Shown here: piece by piece, positions 22,050 to 34,600 of the stretch
Layout: every line of letters begins with the position of its first letter
Numbering within the stretch: position 1 is the first letter of the stretch
Origin: Prorocentrum cordatum
Taxonomy: Eukaryota; Sar; Dinophyceae; Prorocentrales; Prorocentraceae
Direction of reading: 5' to 3'
NCBI GenBank assembly: GCA_963575745.1
Contig: CAUYUJ010014002.1
Coordinates: forward strand, 1,161,916-1,225,915
DNA: 64,000 nucleotides
Translations under genes and position numbers: made by a program
Notes under the pieces: model-generated
The model's database searches: none
Seen by the model: only the letters and a program-made list of their open reading frames with translations
Told to the model about the DNA's origin: nothing

Positions 22050-22545
22050 CCCTCTATGATGTCGAGAGCGGCCGCGCTCAAAGACCACCCCATGCGCACC
22101 CCTTATGGTGTCGACAATCTGCCACACCTGCAATGCCCTGGACGACCGTCACGGATAGCGGCCGCCCTCAGACACCACCCCCTGCGCACGCCCCATGGTG
22201 TCGAGATTATGCCACGCTTGCTGTGCCTTGGACGTTCGTCACGGATCGCCGCCGCGCTCAGAAACCACATTTTTTTGCGCACCCCCTACGGTGTCGACAA
22301 TCTGCCACACTTGCTATGCCTTGAACGACCGTCACGGATAGCGGCTGCCCTCAGAGATCACCCCTTGCGCACGCCCAATGGTGCCGAAATTTTGCCACAC
22401 CTGCTATGCCCTGGACGTCCGTCACAGCTTGCGTACGCAGTCAGACCACCCCATGCGCAACCCTCTATGGTGTCGACAGTCTGCCACGCCTGCTGTGCTT
22501 TAGACGACCGTCACGGATATCGGCCGCCCAAAAAATTACGCTACC
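22050..22545. repeat. Family B satellite, subfamily B1, second block
   Basis: Five or six diverged monomers with TATGGTGTCGACAATCTGCC and GACGACCGTCACGGATAGCG; poly-T and short indels interrupt the period. Confidence 0.85.
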
Positions 22546-22714
22546 GAGGAACCCCACATAGTTAATTTAAATCTTATGTGTTTGCTTAATCTATGCGCAA
22601 TTCTGCGTTCTGAGCCCTCGTCGCGAATGTTCCCCTATGTGTCATCCAACGCCATATTGCTTGAACCCCCTCCCTCTTCCTAGCCTTCTATCCTCCATCG
22701 AGGACAAATTCGAG
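22546..22714. other. Short spacer between satellite blocks
   Basis: AT-richer DNA (AGTTAATTTAAATCTTATG) without repeat or gene signal. Confidence 0.4.
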
Positions 22715-23870
22715 CCAGCCAGCGGCCGCGGTGAGGGACCACCCTCTGCGCACCCTCACTGGTGTCGAGAAAGTGCCCTGGACGACCGTCGTGCATAGCG
22801 GCCGCGGTGAGGGACCACCCCCTGCGCACCCTCTATGGTGTCGAGAAAATGCCACGCCTGCTATGCCCTGGACGACCGTCGTGCATAGCGGCCGCGCTGA
22901 GGGACCACCCTCTGCGCACCCCCTGTGGTGTCGAGAAAGTGCCACGCCTGCCACGATCTGCGAGCGTGTCACGGATAGAGGCCGCGCTGAGGGACCACCC
23001 TCTGCGCACCCCATGTGGTGTCGAGAAAGTGCCACTCCTGCCATGATCTGCGAGCGCGTCACGGATAGAGGCCGCGCTGAGGGACCACCCTCTGCGCACC
23101 CCCTGTGGTGTCGAGAAAGTGCCACTCCTGCCACGATCTGCGAGCGTGTCGCGGATAGAGGCCGCGAAGAGGGACCACCCTCTGCGCACCCCCTGTGGTG
23201 TCGAGAAAGTGCCACTCCTGCCACGATCTGCGAGCGTGTCACGGATAGAGGCCGCGCTGAGGGACCACCCTCTGCGCACCCCCTGTGGTGCCGAGAAAGT
23301 GCCACTCCTGCCACGATCTGCGAGCGTGTCACGGATAGAGGCCGCGCTGAGGGACCACCCTCTGCGCACCCCTGTGGTGTCGAGAAAGTGCCACTCCTGC
23401 CACGATCTGCGAGCGTGTCACGGATAGAGGCCGCGCTGAGGGACCACCTTCTGCGCACCCCCTGTGGTGTCGAGAAAGTGCCACTCCTGCCACGATCTGC
23501 GAGCGTGTCACGGATAGAGGCCGCGCTGAGGGACCACCCTCTGCGCACCCCCTGTGGTGTCGAGAAAGTGCCACTCCTGCCACGATCTGCGAGCGTGTCA
23601 CGGATAGAGGCCGCGCTGAGGGACCACCCTCTGCGCACCCCCTGTGGTGTCGAGAAAGTGCCACTCCTGCCACGATCTGCGAGCGTGTCACGGATAGAGG
23701 CCGCGCTGAGGGACCACCCCCTGCGCACCCCCTGTGGTGTCGAGAAAGTGCCACGCCTGCCACGATCTGCGAGCGTGTCACGGATAGAGGCCGCGCTGAG
23801 GGACCACCCTCTGCGCACCCAGAAAGTGCCACGCCTGATCTGCGAGCGTCACGGAACTGCCACTCCTGCG
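22715..23870. repeat. Family B satellite, subfamily B2 (exact 90-bp period)
   Basis: Thirteen monomers read ACGGATAGAGGCCGCGCTGA, GGGACCACCCTCTGCGCACC, CCCTGTGGTGTCGAGAAAGT and GCCACTCCTGCCACGATCTG in order. Positions 22791, 22881, 22971 and 23061 show the 90-base step. The copies are nearly identical. Both strands stay open across it (about 400 and 376 codons) because 90 is a multiple of three; these are not treated as genes. Confidence 0.95.
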
Positions 23871-24768
23871 CTGCTCTCCGACCCTGGCACGCATAGAGCC
23901 GCGCTGGGGACCACCCCTGCGCACCCTCCCTGATGTCGAGAAACTGCCACTCCTGCCGCGCTCTCCGACCCTGGCACGCATAGAGACCGCGCTGGGGACC
24001 ACCCCCTGCGCACCCTCCTGGTGTCGAGAAAGTGCCACCCCTGCCACGCTATCCGACCCTGGCACGCATAGAGACCGCGCTGAAGGGACCACCCCCTGCG
24101 CACCCTCTCTGGTGTCGAGAAAGTGCCACCCCTGCCACGCTCTCCGACCCTGGCACGCATAGAGACCGCGCTGAGGGACCACCCTCTGCGCACCCCATGT
24201 GGTGTCGAGAAAGTGCCACTCCTGCCACGATCTCCGACCCTGGCACGCATAGAGACCGCGCTGAGGGACCACCCTCTGCGCACCGGGAAAGTGCCACCCC
24301 AGCAACGCTCTCCGACCCTGGCACGCATAGCGACCGCGCTGAGGGACCACCCCCTGCGCACCCTCTCTGGTGTCGAGAAAGTGCCACCCCTGCCACGCTC
24401 TCCGACCCTGGCACGCATAGAGACCGCGCTGATGGACCACCCCCTGTGCACCCTCTCTGGTGTCGAGAAAGTGCCACCCCTGCCACGCTCTCCGACCCTG
24501 GCACGCATAGAGACCGCGCTGAGGGACCACCCCCTGTGCACCCTCTCTGGTGTCGGGAAAGTGCCACCCCTGCCACGCTCTCCGACCCTGGCGCGCATAG
24601 AGACCGCGCTGAGGGACCACCCCCTGCGCACCCTCTCTGGTGTCGAGAAAGTGCCACCCCTGCCACGCTCTCCGACCCTGGCGCGCATAGACACCGCGCT
24701 GAGGGACCACCTCTTGCGCACTCTCTCTGGTGTCGAGAAAGTGTCACGCATGCCGTGCCCTGCACCAT
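23871..24768. repeat. Family B satellite, subfamily B3 (90-bp period)
   Basis: Ten monomers keep the half GGGACCACCCCCTGCGCACC + CTCTCTGGTGTCGAGAAAGT, but the other half is CCACGCTCTCCGACCCTGGC + ACGCATAGAGACC in place of the B2 sequence. GCACGCATAG at 24411 and 24501 gives a 90-base step. Confidence 0.95.
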
Positions 24769-24850
24769 GGCCGGCTGAGCTGTGCTGTGCTGAGCTGAGC
24801 TGTGCTGAGCTGTGCTGTGCTGTGCTGTGCTGTGTGTGGGGGGGGAGGGG
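24769..24850. repeat. (CTGAG/CTGTG)n pentamer tract
   Basis: GCTGTGCTGTGCTGAGCTGA-type text for about 65 bp, followed by a G run. Confidence 0.9.
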
Positions 24851-24904
24851 AGGTGTGTGAGAGGAGACGCGGGTGCGACGCGGCAGAGAAGAAAACCATA
24901 ACCC

Positions 24905-25110
24905 CACAAAACATGTCGAGAATACGCAACGCCTGCTATGTGCTATGCCTTGGGCGACCGTCACGGATAGGAAAGCGCTCAGAGACCACCCTCTCCGCAC
25001 CCCCCTTTGTGTTGACAATATGTCACACCTGCTATGCCCTGGATGGCCGTCACAGATAGCGGCTGCGCCCAGAGACCACCCCGGACGCACCCCTTATGGT
25101 GTAGACTCGC
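24905..25110. repeat. Family B satellite, subfamily B1, third block
   Basis: Two diverged monomers with GTCGAGAATACGCAACGCCT and GGCCGTCACAGATAGCGGCT. B1 therefore flanks the B2 and B3 blocks on both sides. Confidence 0.85.
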
Positions 25111-25114
25111 AGGT

Positions 25115-25261
25115 ATTCGCGGGAAGATGTTTGGGAGATTCCACGGCGGCCGCATAATCGACCCAGTCGAATTTTTGGGCCGTCTGGGACAATCGAATGA
25201 CCAAGTTGAAGCACTGCCCAAATCCTTAAAAAAAGCCGACGGAGAGTACGCGATTCCCTAG
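25115..25261 (+). CDS. Possible short exon, unknown product
   Basis: After the last satellite monomer a plus-strand frame of about 48 codons ends in TAG at 25259-25261. Its composition is protein-like: GKMFGRFHGGRIIDPVEFLG, then SNDQVEALPKSLKKADGEY. No family is recognised. A terminal exon is possible, but nothing upstream that could join it is identified. Confidence 0.25.
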   Translation: MRGKMFGRFHGGRIIDPVEFLGRLGQSNDQVEALPKSLKKADGEYAIP

Positions 25262-25650
25262 TAGCGTTTTGCGAAAGGGTTCCACCAGAGGTCACCAAAG
25301 GTTCTTCTCACCAGAATCTCATCCCAGGGGGGGCCGGGGGGGCGGCGGCGGTCCAGAATAGTCCGGAATCCATTCACCATGGTGTTCTCGCTCGGCCTGC
25401 TCCAGGAGTGAGCCTCGGTGTGGTGTCCTGGTTCGATCTGGTCCAGAAGCTCACTGCTGCGTTCTGGTTCGACTTCAGTCCGCCCCGACCCAGGCATGAG
25501 ACTCACTATGATGGTCTGGCTCGATTTCCTTTCGCCAGAGTCTCCACACGGGGGGCGGGGGGGGGGGGCGTCTCACTGTTCTGGCGGCGGGGTCCACGCT
25601 GCCGGGGGCGCTGCCGGAGCGGTCTGAAACTATGCGTTTGAACATGTCCT
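25262..25650. other. Unassigned region
   Basis: Weakly repeated TCTGGTTCGA/TGGTCCAGAA text around 25400-25530, no gene seen. Confidence 0.35.
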
Positions 25651-25654
25651 GGCC

Positions 25655-25850
25655 ACCCAGGAGGATATCTAACATGGTGGTCCTGCTCTGGAGTCACGTG
25701 TTTTTACGTGTTCAGGGCACCCAGTGCGGTATCTAACTTGGCTGCCCCGAGTTGAGGCCACGTGCTTTTAAATGTCCAAGCCGCCCAGGGGGGGATATCT
25801 AACATGGTGGTCCCGAGCTGGTACGTCTTGGCATGTACATTCCAGTCAAA
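25655..25850. repeat. 65-bp tandem repeat, three copies
   Basis: GGATATCTAACATGGTGGTC-like text starts near 25664, 25729 and 25794, a step of 65 bases; each copy also carries GCCACGTG(C/T)TTTTA-like sequence. Confidence 0.85.
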
Positions 25851-25964
25851 TCAGGCGCTCAAGGCGCCGAGCCCATTTGTTGTTGTGCATGTTGTACGGG
25901 ATCCCAAGGCGCCGAAGGCTCTGAATGCATTTGTTCGACTCACATCCAGCGGGCCAACCATCGG

Positions 25965-26295
25965 GGCAGCCGTCGGGACAGCCGTCGGGACAACCATCGG
26001 GACAGCCATCTGGACAACCATCAGGACAAGCATCAGGACAAATATCGGGACAACGGGACAATCATCGGGACATCCATCGAGAAACCCATCGGGACAACCA
26101 CGGGACAACCATTGGGATAACCACCGGAACATCCATCGAGACGCCCGTCGGGACAACCGTCGGGACAACCATTGTGACAATACCGGGACAACCATCGGGA
26201 CAATCACAGGGCAGCCATCGAGACAACCACGGGGTACTCGCGAGAGAATTTGGGACAACCGCGTGACGACCACGGGACAACCGCGGGACAATGGC
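25965..26295. repeat. 12-bp minisatellite (CATCGGGACAAC)n
   Basis: About 27 units, regular at the left and looser at the right. It gives Gly-Cys-Pro-Asp repeats on the minus strand and Ser-Gly-Gln repeats on the plus strand, none supported as protein. Confidence 0.95.
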
Positions 26296-26599
26296 GAGAC
26301 ACCATCCGCCAACCAGGGGGGGAAGAAGGAACTTTAGTTCCGACTTCGCCCCGGCAACGGCGGGATCACTCCCCTCGCCCGCGCACGCAGGTTCGCCTCG
26401 CCCGAACGCGCGGCACAAGCACGAAACCGAAACCGAGTTCCCGGTGGGGGGATCACATGTTCATTCTGATCCAACGGTGGGAGGGAAGAGGGGCCGAAAG
26501 AGCAGGAGCCGGAGGACGGAGGGAGGAGGAATGCTATGGTGGAGGAGAGGGGAGAAGGGATAGGTGAAGATAAAGCGGAGACCCACTCCTCCTGTGTTG

Positions 26600-27245
26600 G
26601 ATTCTCGTGTGAATTGCGCAACTGTGGCCACTTTCGTGTGCTCCTGGGAGGTCCAGCGGCGTCGGGGGCCACGCGCATCGAGACGAGACCTCGTTACTCC
26701 CTGGGTGGCCGCGAACTGCGCAATTGTCGCCGCTTTCGTGGGCTCCTGGGAGGTCCAGCACAGTCGGGGAGATTGTAAACTGCGCAATTCTCGCCACTTT
26801 CGGGGACTGCACTTTCGTGGGCTCTTGAGAGGTCCAGCGGAGTCGGGGGCCTCGCTGCTCCCTAGGTGGTTGCGAACTGCGCAATTGTCGCTACTTTCGT
26901 GGGCTCCTGGGAGGTCCAGCGGCGTCGGGGGCCACGCGCACCTAGACGGGACCTCGCTGCTTTCTGGGTGGTTGCGAACTGCGCAATTGTCGCCCATGCC
27001 GTGTGCTCTTGGGAGGTCCAGCGGAGTCAGGGGCCACGCGCACCCAGACGAGACCTCGCTGCTTTCTGGATGGCTGAGAACTGGTCAAATGTCACCACCT
27101 TCGTGGGCTCCTGGGAGGTCCAGCGGAGTCGGGGGTCTCGCGGACCTATGTTGGACCATGCTGCCCCTTGGGTGGCTGCGAACTGTACACATGTCGCCAC
27201 TTTTCGTGGGCTCCTGAGAGGCACGGCGGAGTTGAGGGCAGCGCA
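26600..27245. repeat. 102-bp satellite (family C), about six copies
   Basis: TGCGAACTGCGCAATTGTCG-like starts fall at 26871, 26973, 27075 and 27177, each 102 bp apart. Units also contain TTCGTGGGCTCCTGGGAGGT and CCAGCGG(C/A)GTCGGGGGCC. The left part is less regular. The period is again a multiple of three. Confidence 0.9.
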
Positions 27246-28424
27246 GATCGTGCATGTTGCATGGAATGTTCTTGCACGTATTCGCCTCGCGTGAAGGAGG
27301 GTTTGGGCACGTGTCGTGTAGTGTGTGGTTTGTGGCCTCGCTACGCATGTAGTCACATGTTGAAGCCGTTTTGGCATGCGTCTCGGAAGCGTCCCCAAAC
27401 ACTTCCAAAAGCCGTTGAGGATAATGAACATGGAATGGTGATGCTAGTGGTAGTTATGATGGTGTTGAGGAGGATGGTGAGAAGGTGAGGAGGGTGCGGC
27501 GTATCGATTCGGCGTCGAGTTCCAAGATATGTTGCCTCACTAGTTACTTCGTCCTCCATCCTCAAAGACGGAGCAGGGAGCAGGAAACAAAGGAAAAGCA
27601 GGAGAGAAGGACAACCCTGAGGGGGGACATCATAGAAGAGCGACGCACAGATGCGGATGATGGAGGTAATCACAGGGAGAAGGAAGAGGAGGAAGTATGC
27701 AGGTGCAAATCCGAGCAGAGTTGGTCTGTGTTTGTGCTGTTTTCCTTCTTCCCCTTCATTCAGCGAGCCGGGAAGCCACATATGCTTGAAATGGTCAAAC
27801 TTGTCTTGACCTCCATTTCTCCGAATTCGCCTGGCATTGCCGACTGTTTGAACGACTGGCCTGTCGTCTGTCATTTCAAGCAGCACCGAACGCTTGTATG
27901 GGCAAGGACTTGCAAAAGAAGGAAGAGAGAGAGAGAGAGAGAGAGCGAGATATAGAGAGAGAGATAGAAAACACACAAACAAAACAGACGGAGAAGGGCA
28001 AAGGGCAAGACGAGCGCAAGCACTTCCGAAAAGATGTCAAGACACGCTCAAGACAGACAAGACGACATGCAATTGCTGTGTCGCGACGTTGACTTGTGCT
28101 GCGTTCGACCCTAAGCGCGCGAAGCGCGCGTGGTTCTAGTTGATGAATACACCCACGGCGCTCAATAAGAAAGTTGTTGTTTCATGTCAGCCCCTGCCGA
28201 TTTCTTACGCTAGGGCCATGTTCGGCCCGCCAGGGGTTGCCAATTTCTTACCAATGTCTTACGGGCCAATGTTCTTGCATCGTGGGCGCCCTTCCCAGGC
28301 CGCCGCGGGGGCCCCTTTGCTTCGCCTGCTGTCGGTGAGAAATGGGCCTCCGCATGCCCCCCTTCGGGCGCGATTCCACGCGCTGGCGTTTATTTAATCG
28401 CTTCGCTCATTCCGCCGGCCCTGG
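27246..28424. other. Unassigned region with (GA)n
   Basis: A (GA)n run lies at 27926-27966. Frames on either strand (27353-27982) are low-complexity Ser/Leu or Glu/Arg and are not called. Nothing else is recognised. Confidence 0.4.
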
Positions 28425-28545
28425 AGTGTTCTTTGGGGCCTCTTGGAGGCCTCTTGGGGGCTTCTTGGGAGCCTCTTGGGGCTCCTTGGCGGCGTCTTGG
28501 GCTCACCTGGGGCCTCTTGGGGGGTTCTTGGGGCCTGTTGGGGCG
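28425..28545. repeat. CCTCTTGGGG short tandem repeat
   Basis: About ten degenerate units of GGCCTCTTGGGG; related to the blocks at 18.8 and 19.2 kb. Confidence 0.8.
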
Positions 28546-28694
28546 GGAGAAGGGGTAGTTGATTGCAGCCCCTCCCCTTCCAGCTCGATTCCACGCGTGG
28601 GCGTTTGTTTGGCACTGCGCTTCTCTTCCCGACGACAGGGCGCCTTCAGTCCGAGCGTTGGCTCCCGGGCACTTCGCGCCCAACCCTGCCTTGT

Positions 28695-31600
28695 CTGCGT
28701 TGGTTTTCGCTGATTTGCGATGACGCATGGCTGAAGAAGAGCGCGTCCGAGGACGCCAGGCGGCGGCGCCGACCTCTGCTCGTTTGCGATTGCGCATGGA
28801 TGCAGAAAAGCGCGTCCGAGGACGCCAAGCGGCGGCGCCGACGTTTGGCTCGCCGGCAGAAGTTGTTGCTTGTCTGCGATTGCGCACGGTTGCGTCAGAG
28901 CGCGCCAGAGGACGCCAGGCGGCGGGGCCGACCTCTGGCTCGCCCGCGGTGGTTTTGGCGTCTATATTCTCGGTTGCGCCTGCCTGTAGCAGAGCGCGTC
29001 CGAGGACGCCGGGCGTTGGCGCCGACCTCTGTCTTGCCCGCGCTGGTCCTAGCTTATTTGCGATTGCGCGTGGCTGCGCCAGAGCGCGTCCGAGGACGTC
29101 AGGCAGCGGCGCCGACCTCTGGCTCGCCCGAGTTGTTTTTTTGCTCATCTGCGATTCATGATGGCTGCGCCAGAGCGCGTCCGAGGACGCCAGGCGCTGG
29201 CGCCGACTCTTGGAATCGCACGCGTTGGTTTTTGCATATTTGCGGTTGCGCACGGCTGCGCCACAGCGCGTCCGAAGACGCCAGACGGCGGCGCCGACCT
29301 CTCTCTCTCTCTCGCGTGCACTGGTTTTTGCTTATTTGCGATGACGCATGGCCGCAGCAGGGCGCGCCCGAGGACGCCAGGCGGCGGCGCCGACGCCTGG
29401 CTCGTCCGCGCTGGTTTCTGTTTATTTGCGATTGCGCATGGCGGCAGCAGAGCGCGTCCGAGAACGCCAGGGGGCGGCGCCCACCTCTGGCTCACCCGCA
29501 TCGGTTTCCGCTTATTTGCGATTGCGCACTGCTGCGCCAGAGCGCGCCCGTGGACGCCAGGCGGCGGCGCCGACCTCTGGCTCGCCCGCGTTGGTTTTTT
29601 GGTGGTTTCGCGATTGCGCATGGCTGCGCCAGAGCGCGTCCGAGGACGCTAGGCGGCGTCGCCAGCCGCAGAGGCCGACCGAGGACGCTGGGCGGCGGCG
29701 CCGACCTCTGGCGCGCGCGTCGGTTTCTTCCCTATCTGCGATTGCGCACGGGCGCGCCATAGCGCATTCGAGGACCCCGGGTGGCGGCGCCGAGCTCTGG
29801 CTCGCCCGCGCTGGTTCTTGCTTGTTTGCGATTGCGCACGGCTGCGCCAGAGCGCGTCCGAGGACGCCAGGCGGCGGCGCCCACCTCTGGCTCGCTCGGT
29901 TTCTTCCCTCTTTGCGATTAGACATGGCTGCGCCAGAGCGCGTCCGAGGACGCCAGGCGCTGGCGCCGACTATTGGAATCGCACGCGTTGGTTTTTGCCG
30001 ATTTGCGATTGTGCATGGCCGCGCCAGGGCGCGTCCGATGACGCCAGGCGGCGGCGCCGACCTCTCCCCCGCGCGCGCCGGTTGGCGCTTGTTTGCGATG
30101 GCGCATGGCCGCAGCAGAGCGCGTCCGAGGACGCTGGGCGCCGGCGCCGACGTCTGGCTTGCCCGCGTTGGTTTTTGCTCATTTGCAATTGTGCTTGGCC
30201 GCAGCAGAGCGCGTCCGAGGACGCTAGGCGGCGGCGCCGGCCCCTTGCTCGTCCGCGCTGCGTTTCCTTGTTTCGCGATTGCGCATGGCTGCGCCGGAGC
30301 GCGTCCGAGGACGCCTGGCGGTGGCGCCGACCTCTGGCTCGCCCGCATAGGTTTTCGCTTATTTGCGATTGCGCACTGCTGCGCCAGAGCGCGTCCGTGG
30401 ACGCCAGGCGGCGGCGCCGACCTCTGGCTCGCCCGGGTTGGTTTTTTGGTGTTTTCGCGATTGCGCATGGCTGCGCCAGAGCGCGTTGGAGAACGCCGGG
30501 CGCTGGCGCCGACCTTTGGAATCGCGCGCGTTGGTTTGTGCTTATCTGAGATTGCGCATGGCTGCGCCAGGAAGCGTCCGAGGACGCTGGGCGGCGGCGC
30601 CGACCTCCCACGCGTCGCTTCTTGCTCGTTTGCGATGACGCATGGCCGAGGCAGAGCGCGTCCGAGGACGCCAGGCGGCGGCGCCCACCTCTGGCTCGCC
30701 CGCACAGGTTTTCACTTATTTGCGATTGCGCACTGCTGCGCCGGAGCGCGTCCGAGGACGCTTGGCCGCGGCGCCGACTTCCGGCTTGCCCGCGCCGGTT
30801 TTTGTTGGTCTGCGGTTGCGCATGGCTACGCCAGAGCGCGTCCGAGCACGCCGCGCGGCGGCGCCGACTTCCGGCTCGCCCGCTTTGGTTTCCCCTTATT
30901 TGCGGTTGCGCACGGCGGCGCCAGAGCGCGTCCGAGGACGCCAGGCGGCGGCGCCGACCTCTGTCTCACCTGCGTTGGTTTTTGTTTATTTGCGATTGCG
31001 CATGGCTGCGCCTGGGAGCGCCCAGGGACGCTGGGCAGCGGCGCCGACCGCTGGCTTGCCCGCGCTCGTTCTTGTTGGTTTGCGCATGCGCATAGCAGCG
31101 GAAGAGGCCGTCCGTGGACGCCGGGCGGCGGCGCCGACCTCTGGCTCGCCCGCGTTGGTTGTTGCTTGTTTCGCGAGTGCGCATGGCTGCGTCAGACAGA
31201 GCGCGCCCGAGGACGCCAGGCGGCGGCGCTGACCTCAGGCTCGCCAGCGCTGGTTTTTGCTTATGTGCGATTGCGCGCGGCGGCGCCAGAGCGCGTCCGA
31301 AGACGCCATGCGGCGGCGCCGACCTCTGGCTCGCCCGCGCTGACTTTTGCTGATTTGAAATTGCGCATGGCAGCGCCAGAGCGCGTCCGAGGACGCCGGG
31401 CGGCGGCGCCGACGTCTGGCTCGCCCGCGCTGGTTTTTGTTTTACTTGCGATTGCGCACGGCTACAACAGTGCGCGTCCGCGGACGCCAGGCGTCGGCGC
31501 CGACCTCTAGCTTGCCCGCTGGAGTTTTTGCATGTTTGCTATTGCGCATGGCTGCGCCAGAGCGCGTCCGAGGGCGCCCGGCGGCGGCGCCGCGGCGCCG

Positions 31601-34600
31601 CCCTTTGGCTCGCCCGCGCTGGTTTTTGCTTATCTGCGTTTGCGCATGTCTGCGCCAGAGCGCGCCCGAGGACTCCGAGCGGCGACGCCGACCTCTGGCT
31701 CGCCCGCGTTTTTTTTTGGGGGGGCATGTTTGAGATTGCGCGACCTGCGCCAGAGCGCGCGCGAGGGCGCTTGGCGGTGGGCGGCGCCGACCTCTGGCTC
31801 GCCCGCGTTGGTTTTTGCTTGTTTCGCGATCGCGCATGGCTGCGCCGGAGCGCGTCCGAGGGCGCCGGGCGGCGGCGCCGCCCTCCGGCTCGCCCGCGCT
31901 GGTTTTTGCTTATCTGCGTTTGCGCATGTCTGCGCCCGAGCGCGCCCGATGGTGCCAAGCGGCGGCGCCGACCTCTCGCTCGCCTGCGCTGGTTTTTGTT
32001 TTGTTTGCGATTGCGCAGGGCAGCGCCTGAGCGCGTCCGCGGACGCCAGGCGGCGGCGTCGACCTTTGGCTCGCCCGCGACGGGTTTAGCAGTTGCGCAT
32101 GGCTGGGCCAGGGCGCGTCCGATGACGCCAGGCGGAGGCGCCGATTTCTGTCTTGCCCGCGCTGGTTTTTGCAAGTTTGCGACTGCGCCAGAGCGCGTCC
32201 GAGGGCGCCGGGCGGCGGCGCCGACCTCTGGCTCGCCCGCGCTGCTTCCCGGTTCATCGCGATTGCGCGCGGTTGCGACAGAGCGCGCCCGCGGGCGCTG
32301 AATGGCGGCGCCGACATTGGGCCCCATGGCCGACGCAGAGCGCGTCCGAGGGCGCTTGGCGGCAGCGACGACATCTGGCTCGCCCGCGTTGGTCTGTGTT
32401 GCGTTGCAGAGCGCGTCCGAGGCCGTCGGGCGGCGGCGCCCGCCACTGGCTCGCCCGCAGAGGTTTTCACTTATTTGCGATTTCGCACTGCTGCACCAGA
32501 GCGCGTCCGAGGACGCCAGGCGTCGGCGCCGACCTTCTGGCTCGCCCGCGTTGCTTTTTGCGTATTTGCGATGGCGCGTGGCTGCGCCAGGGCGCGTCCG
32601 AGGACGTCGGGCGGCGACGCCGACCTTTCGCGCGCCCGTGTTGATTTTTGCTTAGTCGCGATTGCGCATGGTTGCGCTAGGGCCCGAGGACGCTTGGCCG
32701 CGGCGCCGACCTCTGGCTTGCCCGCGTTGGTTTTCGCATGTTTCGCGATTGCGCATGGCCGCGCCAGAGCGCGTCCGAAGACGCCAGGCGGCGGCGCCGA
32801 CCTGGCCCGCCCGCGCTGGTTCTTGCTTGTTTGCGATTGCGCACGGCGGCGCCAGAGCGCGCCCGAGGACACTTGGCCGCGGCGCCGACCCCTGGCTTGC
32901 CCACGCTGGTTTTTTGTTCATCGCGATTGCGCGTGGCTGCGCCAGGGCGCGCCCGAGGGCGCCGAATGGCGGCGCCGACCTCTGGCTCGCCCGCGTTGCT
33001 TTTCGCTGGTTTGCGGTTGCGCGTTTCCGAAGGCACCGGGCGATGGCGCCGATCTGGCTCGCCCGCGCTGTTTTTTTGATTCTTTTTTTGCATTATTCGC
33101 GACTGCGCCAGAGCGCGCCCGAGGGCGCCGGGCGGTGGCGCCGACCCCTGGCTCGCCCGCGCCGTTTTCTTTGAATGTGCGCAATTGCGCGCGGCCGCGC
33201 CAGAGCGCGTCCGTGGACGCCGGGCGGCGGCGCCGATCCCTGTCTCGCCCGCTATGTTTTTTGCAAGTTTGCGATTGCGCATGGCTGCGCCAGAACGCTT
33301 TCGAGGGCGCCAGGCGGCGGCGCCGGCCCCTGGCCCCTCCGCGGTGGTTTCTGCTTGTCTGCGATTGCGCACAGCTGCGCTAGAGCGCGTCCGAGGACGC
33401 CGGGCGGCGGCGCCGGCCTCTGGCTTGCCCCCGCTGGCTTTTGCTCACTTGCAATTTGCGCATGGCAGCAGTAGGGCGCGTCCGAGGACGCCAGGCGGGG
33501 GCGCCGACCTCTGGCTGGCCCGTGCTGATTTTTGTTTGTTTGCGGTTGCGCACGGCTGCGTCAGAGCGCGTCCGAGGACGCCTCGCGGTTTGGCCGACAC
33601 TGGCTCGCCCGCGTTGGTTTTGACCCATTTGCGATTGCGCACGGCTGCGGCAGAGTGCGTCCGAGGACGCCAGGCGGTGGCGCCCGCCCGCGTTCGTTTC
33701 CGATCATTTGCGATGGCGCATGGCTCCGCCAGGGCGCGTCCGATGACGCCGGGCGGCGGCGCCGACCTCAGACTCGCCCGCGCTGGTTTTTGCTATATGC
33801 GATTGTGTATGGCTGCGCCAGGGCAAGTCCGGGAACGCCAGGCTGCGGCGCCGACCGCTGGCTTGCCCACGCTGGTTTTTGCAAATTTACGATTGCGCGC
33901 CGCTGCGCCAGAGCGCGTCCGAGGACGCCAGGCGGTGGCGCCGACCTTTGGCTCGCCCGCGTTGGTTTTTCCAGATTTTCGTTTGCGCGTGCCTACAGCA
34001 GAGCGCGACCGAGGACGCCAAGCGGCGGCGCCGACTTCGATCTGGCTCGCCCGCTCTTTGGTTTTTGCGCATTCGCGTTTGCGCATGGCTGTGCCAGAGC
34101 GCGTCCGAGGATGCCAGGCGGGGGCGCTGACCTGGCTCGCCCGCTATGTTTTTTTCCATATTTGACAGCGGATGGCTGCGCTAGGGCCCGTCCGAGGACG
34201 CCAGGCGGCGGCGCCGACCTCTGGCTTGCCCGCGCTGGTTTTTGCTCATTTGCGATTGCGCGCGGCTGCGCCACAGCACATCCTATGACGCCAGGCGGCG
34301 GCGCCGATCTCCGGCTCGCCCGCGATGCTTTATGCTTAAGTTATCAGCGATCGAGCACGGCCGCGCATGAGCGCGTCCGAGGACGCCAGGCGGCGGCGCC
34401 GACCTCTGGCTCGCCAACCTTGGTCTCTGTTGATCTGCGGGTGCGCATGGCTTTGCCAGAGCGGGTCCGAGGACGCCAGGCTGCGGCGCCGACCTCTGGC
34501 TCGCTCGCGCTGGTTTTGCTCATGCGATTGCGATGGCTGCGCCAGAGCGCGTCAGAGGACGCCGGGCGGTGGCGCCGACCTCTGGCTCGCCCGCGGTGGT

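Noticed and set aside
22688-25090. Open frames of about 400 codons on both strands
   Set aside because: By-product of the family B satellite.
21346-25110. CRISPR-like appearance of regular repeats
   Set aside because: The whole 90-bp unit is conserved; there are no variable spacers and no cas genes, and the genome is eukaryotic.
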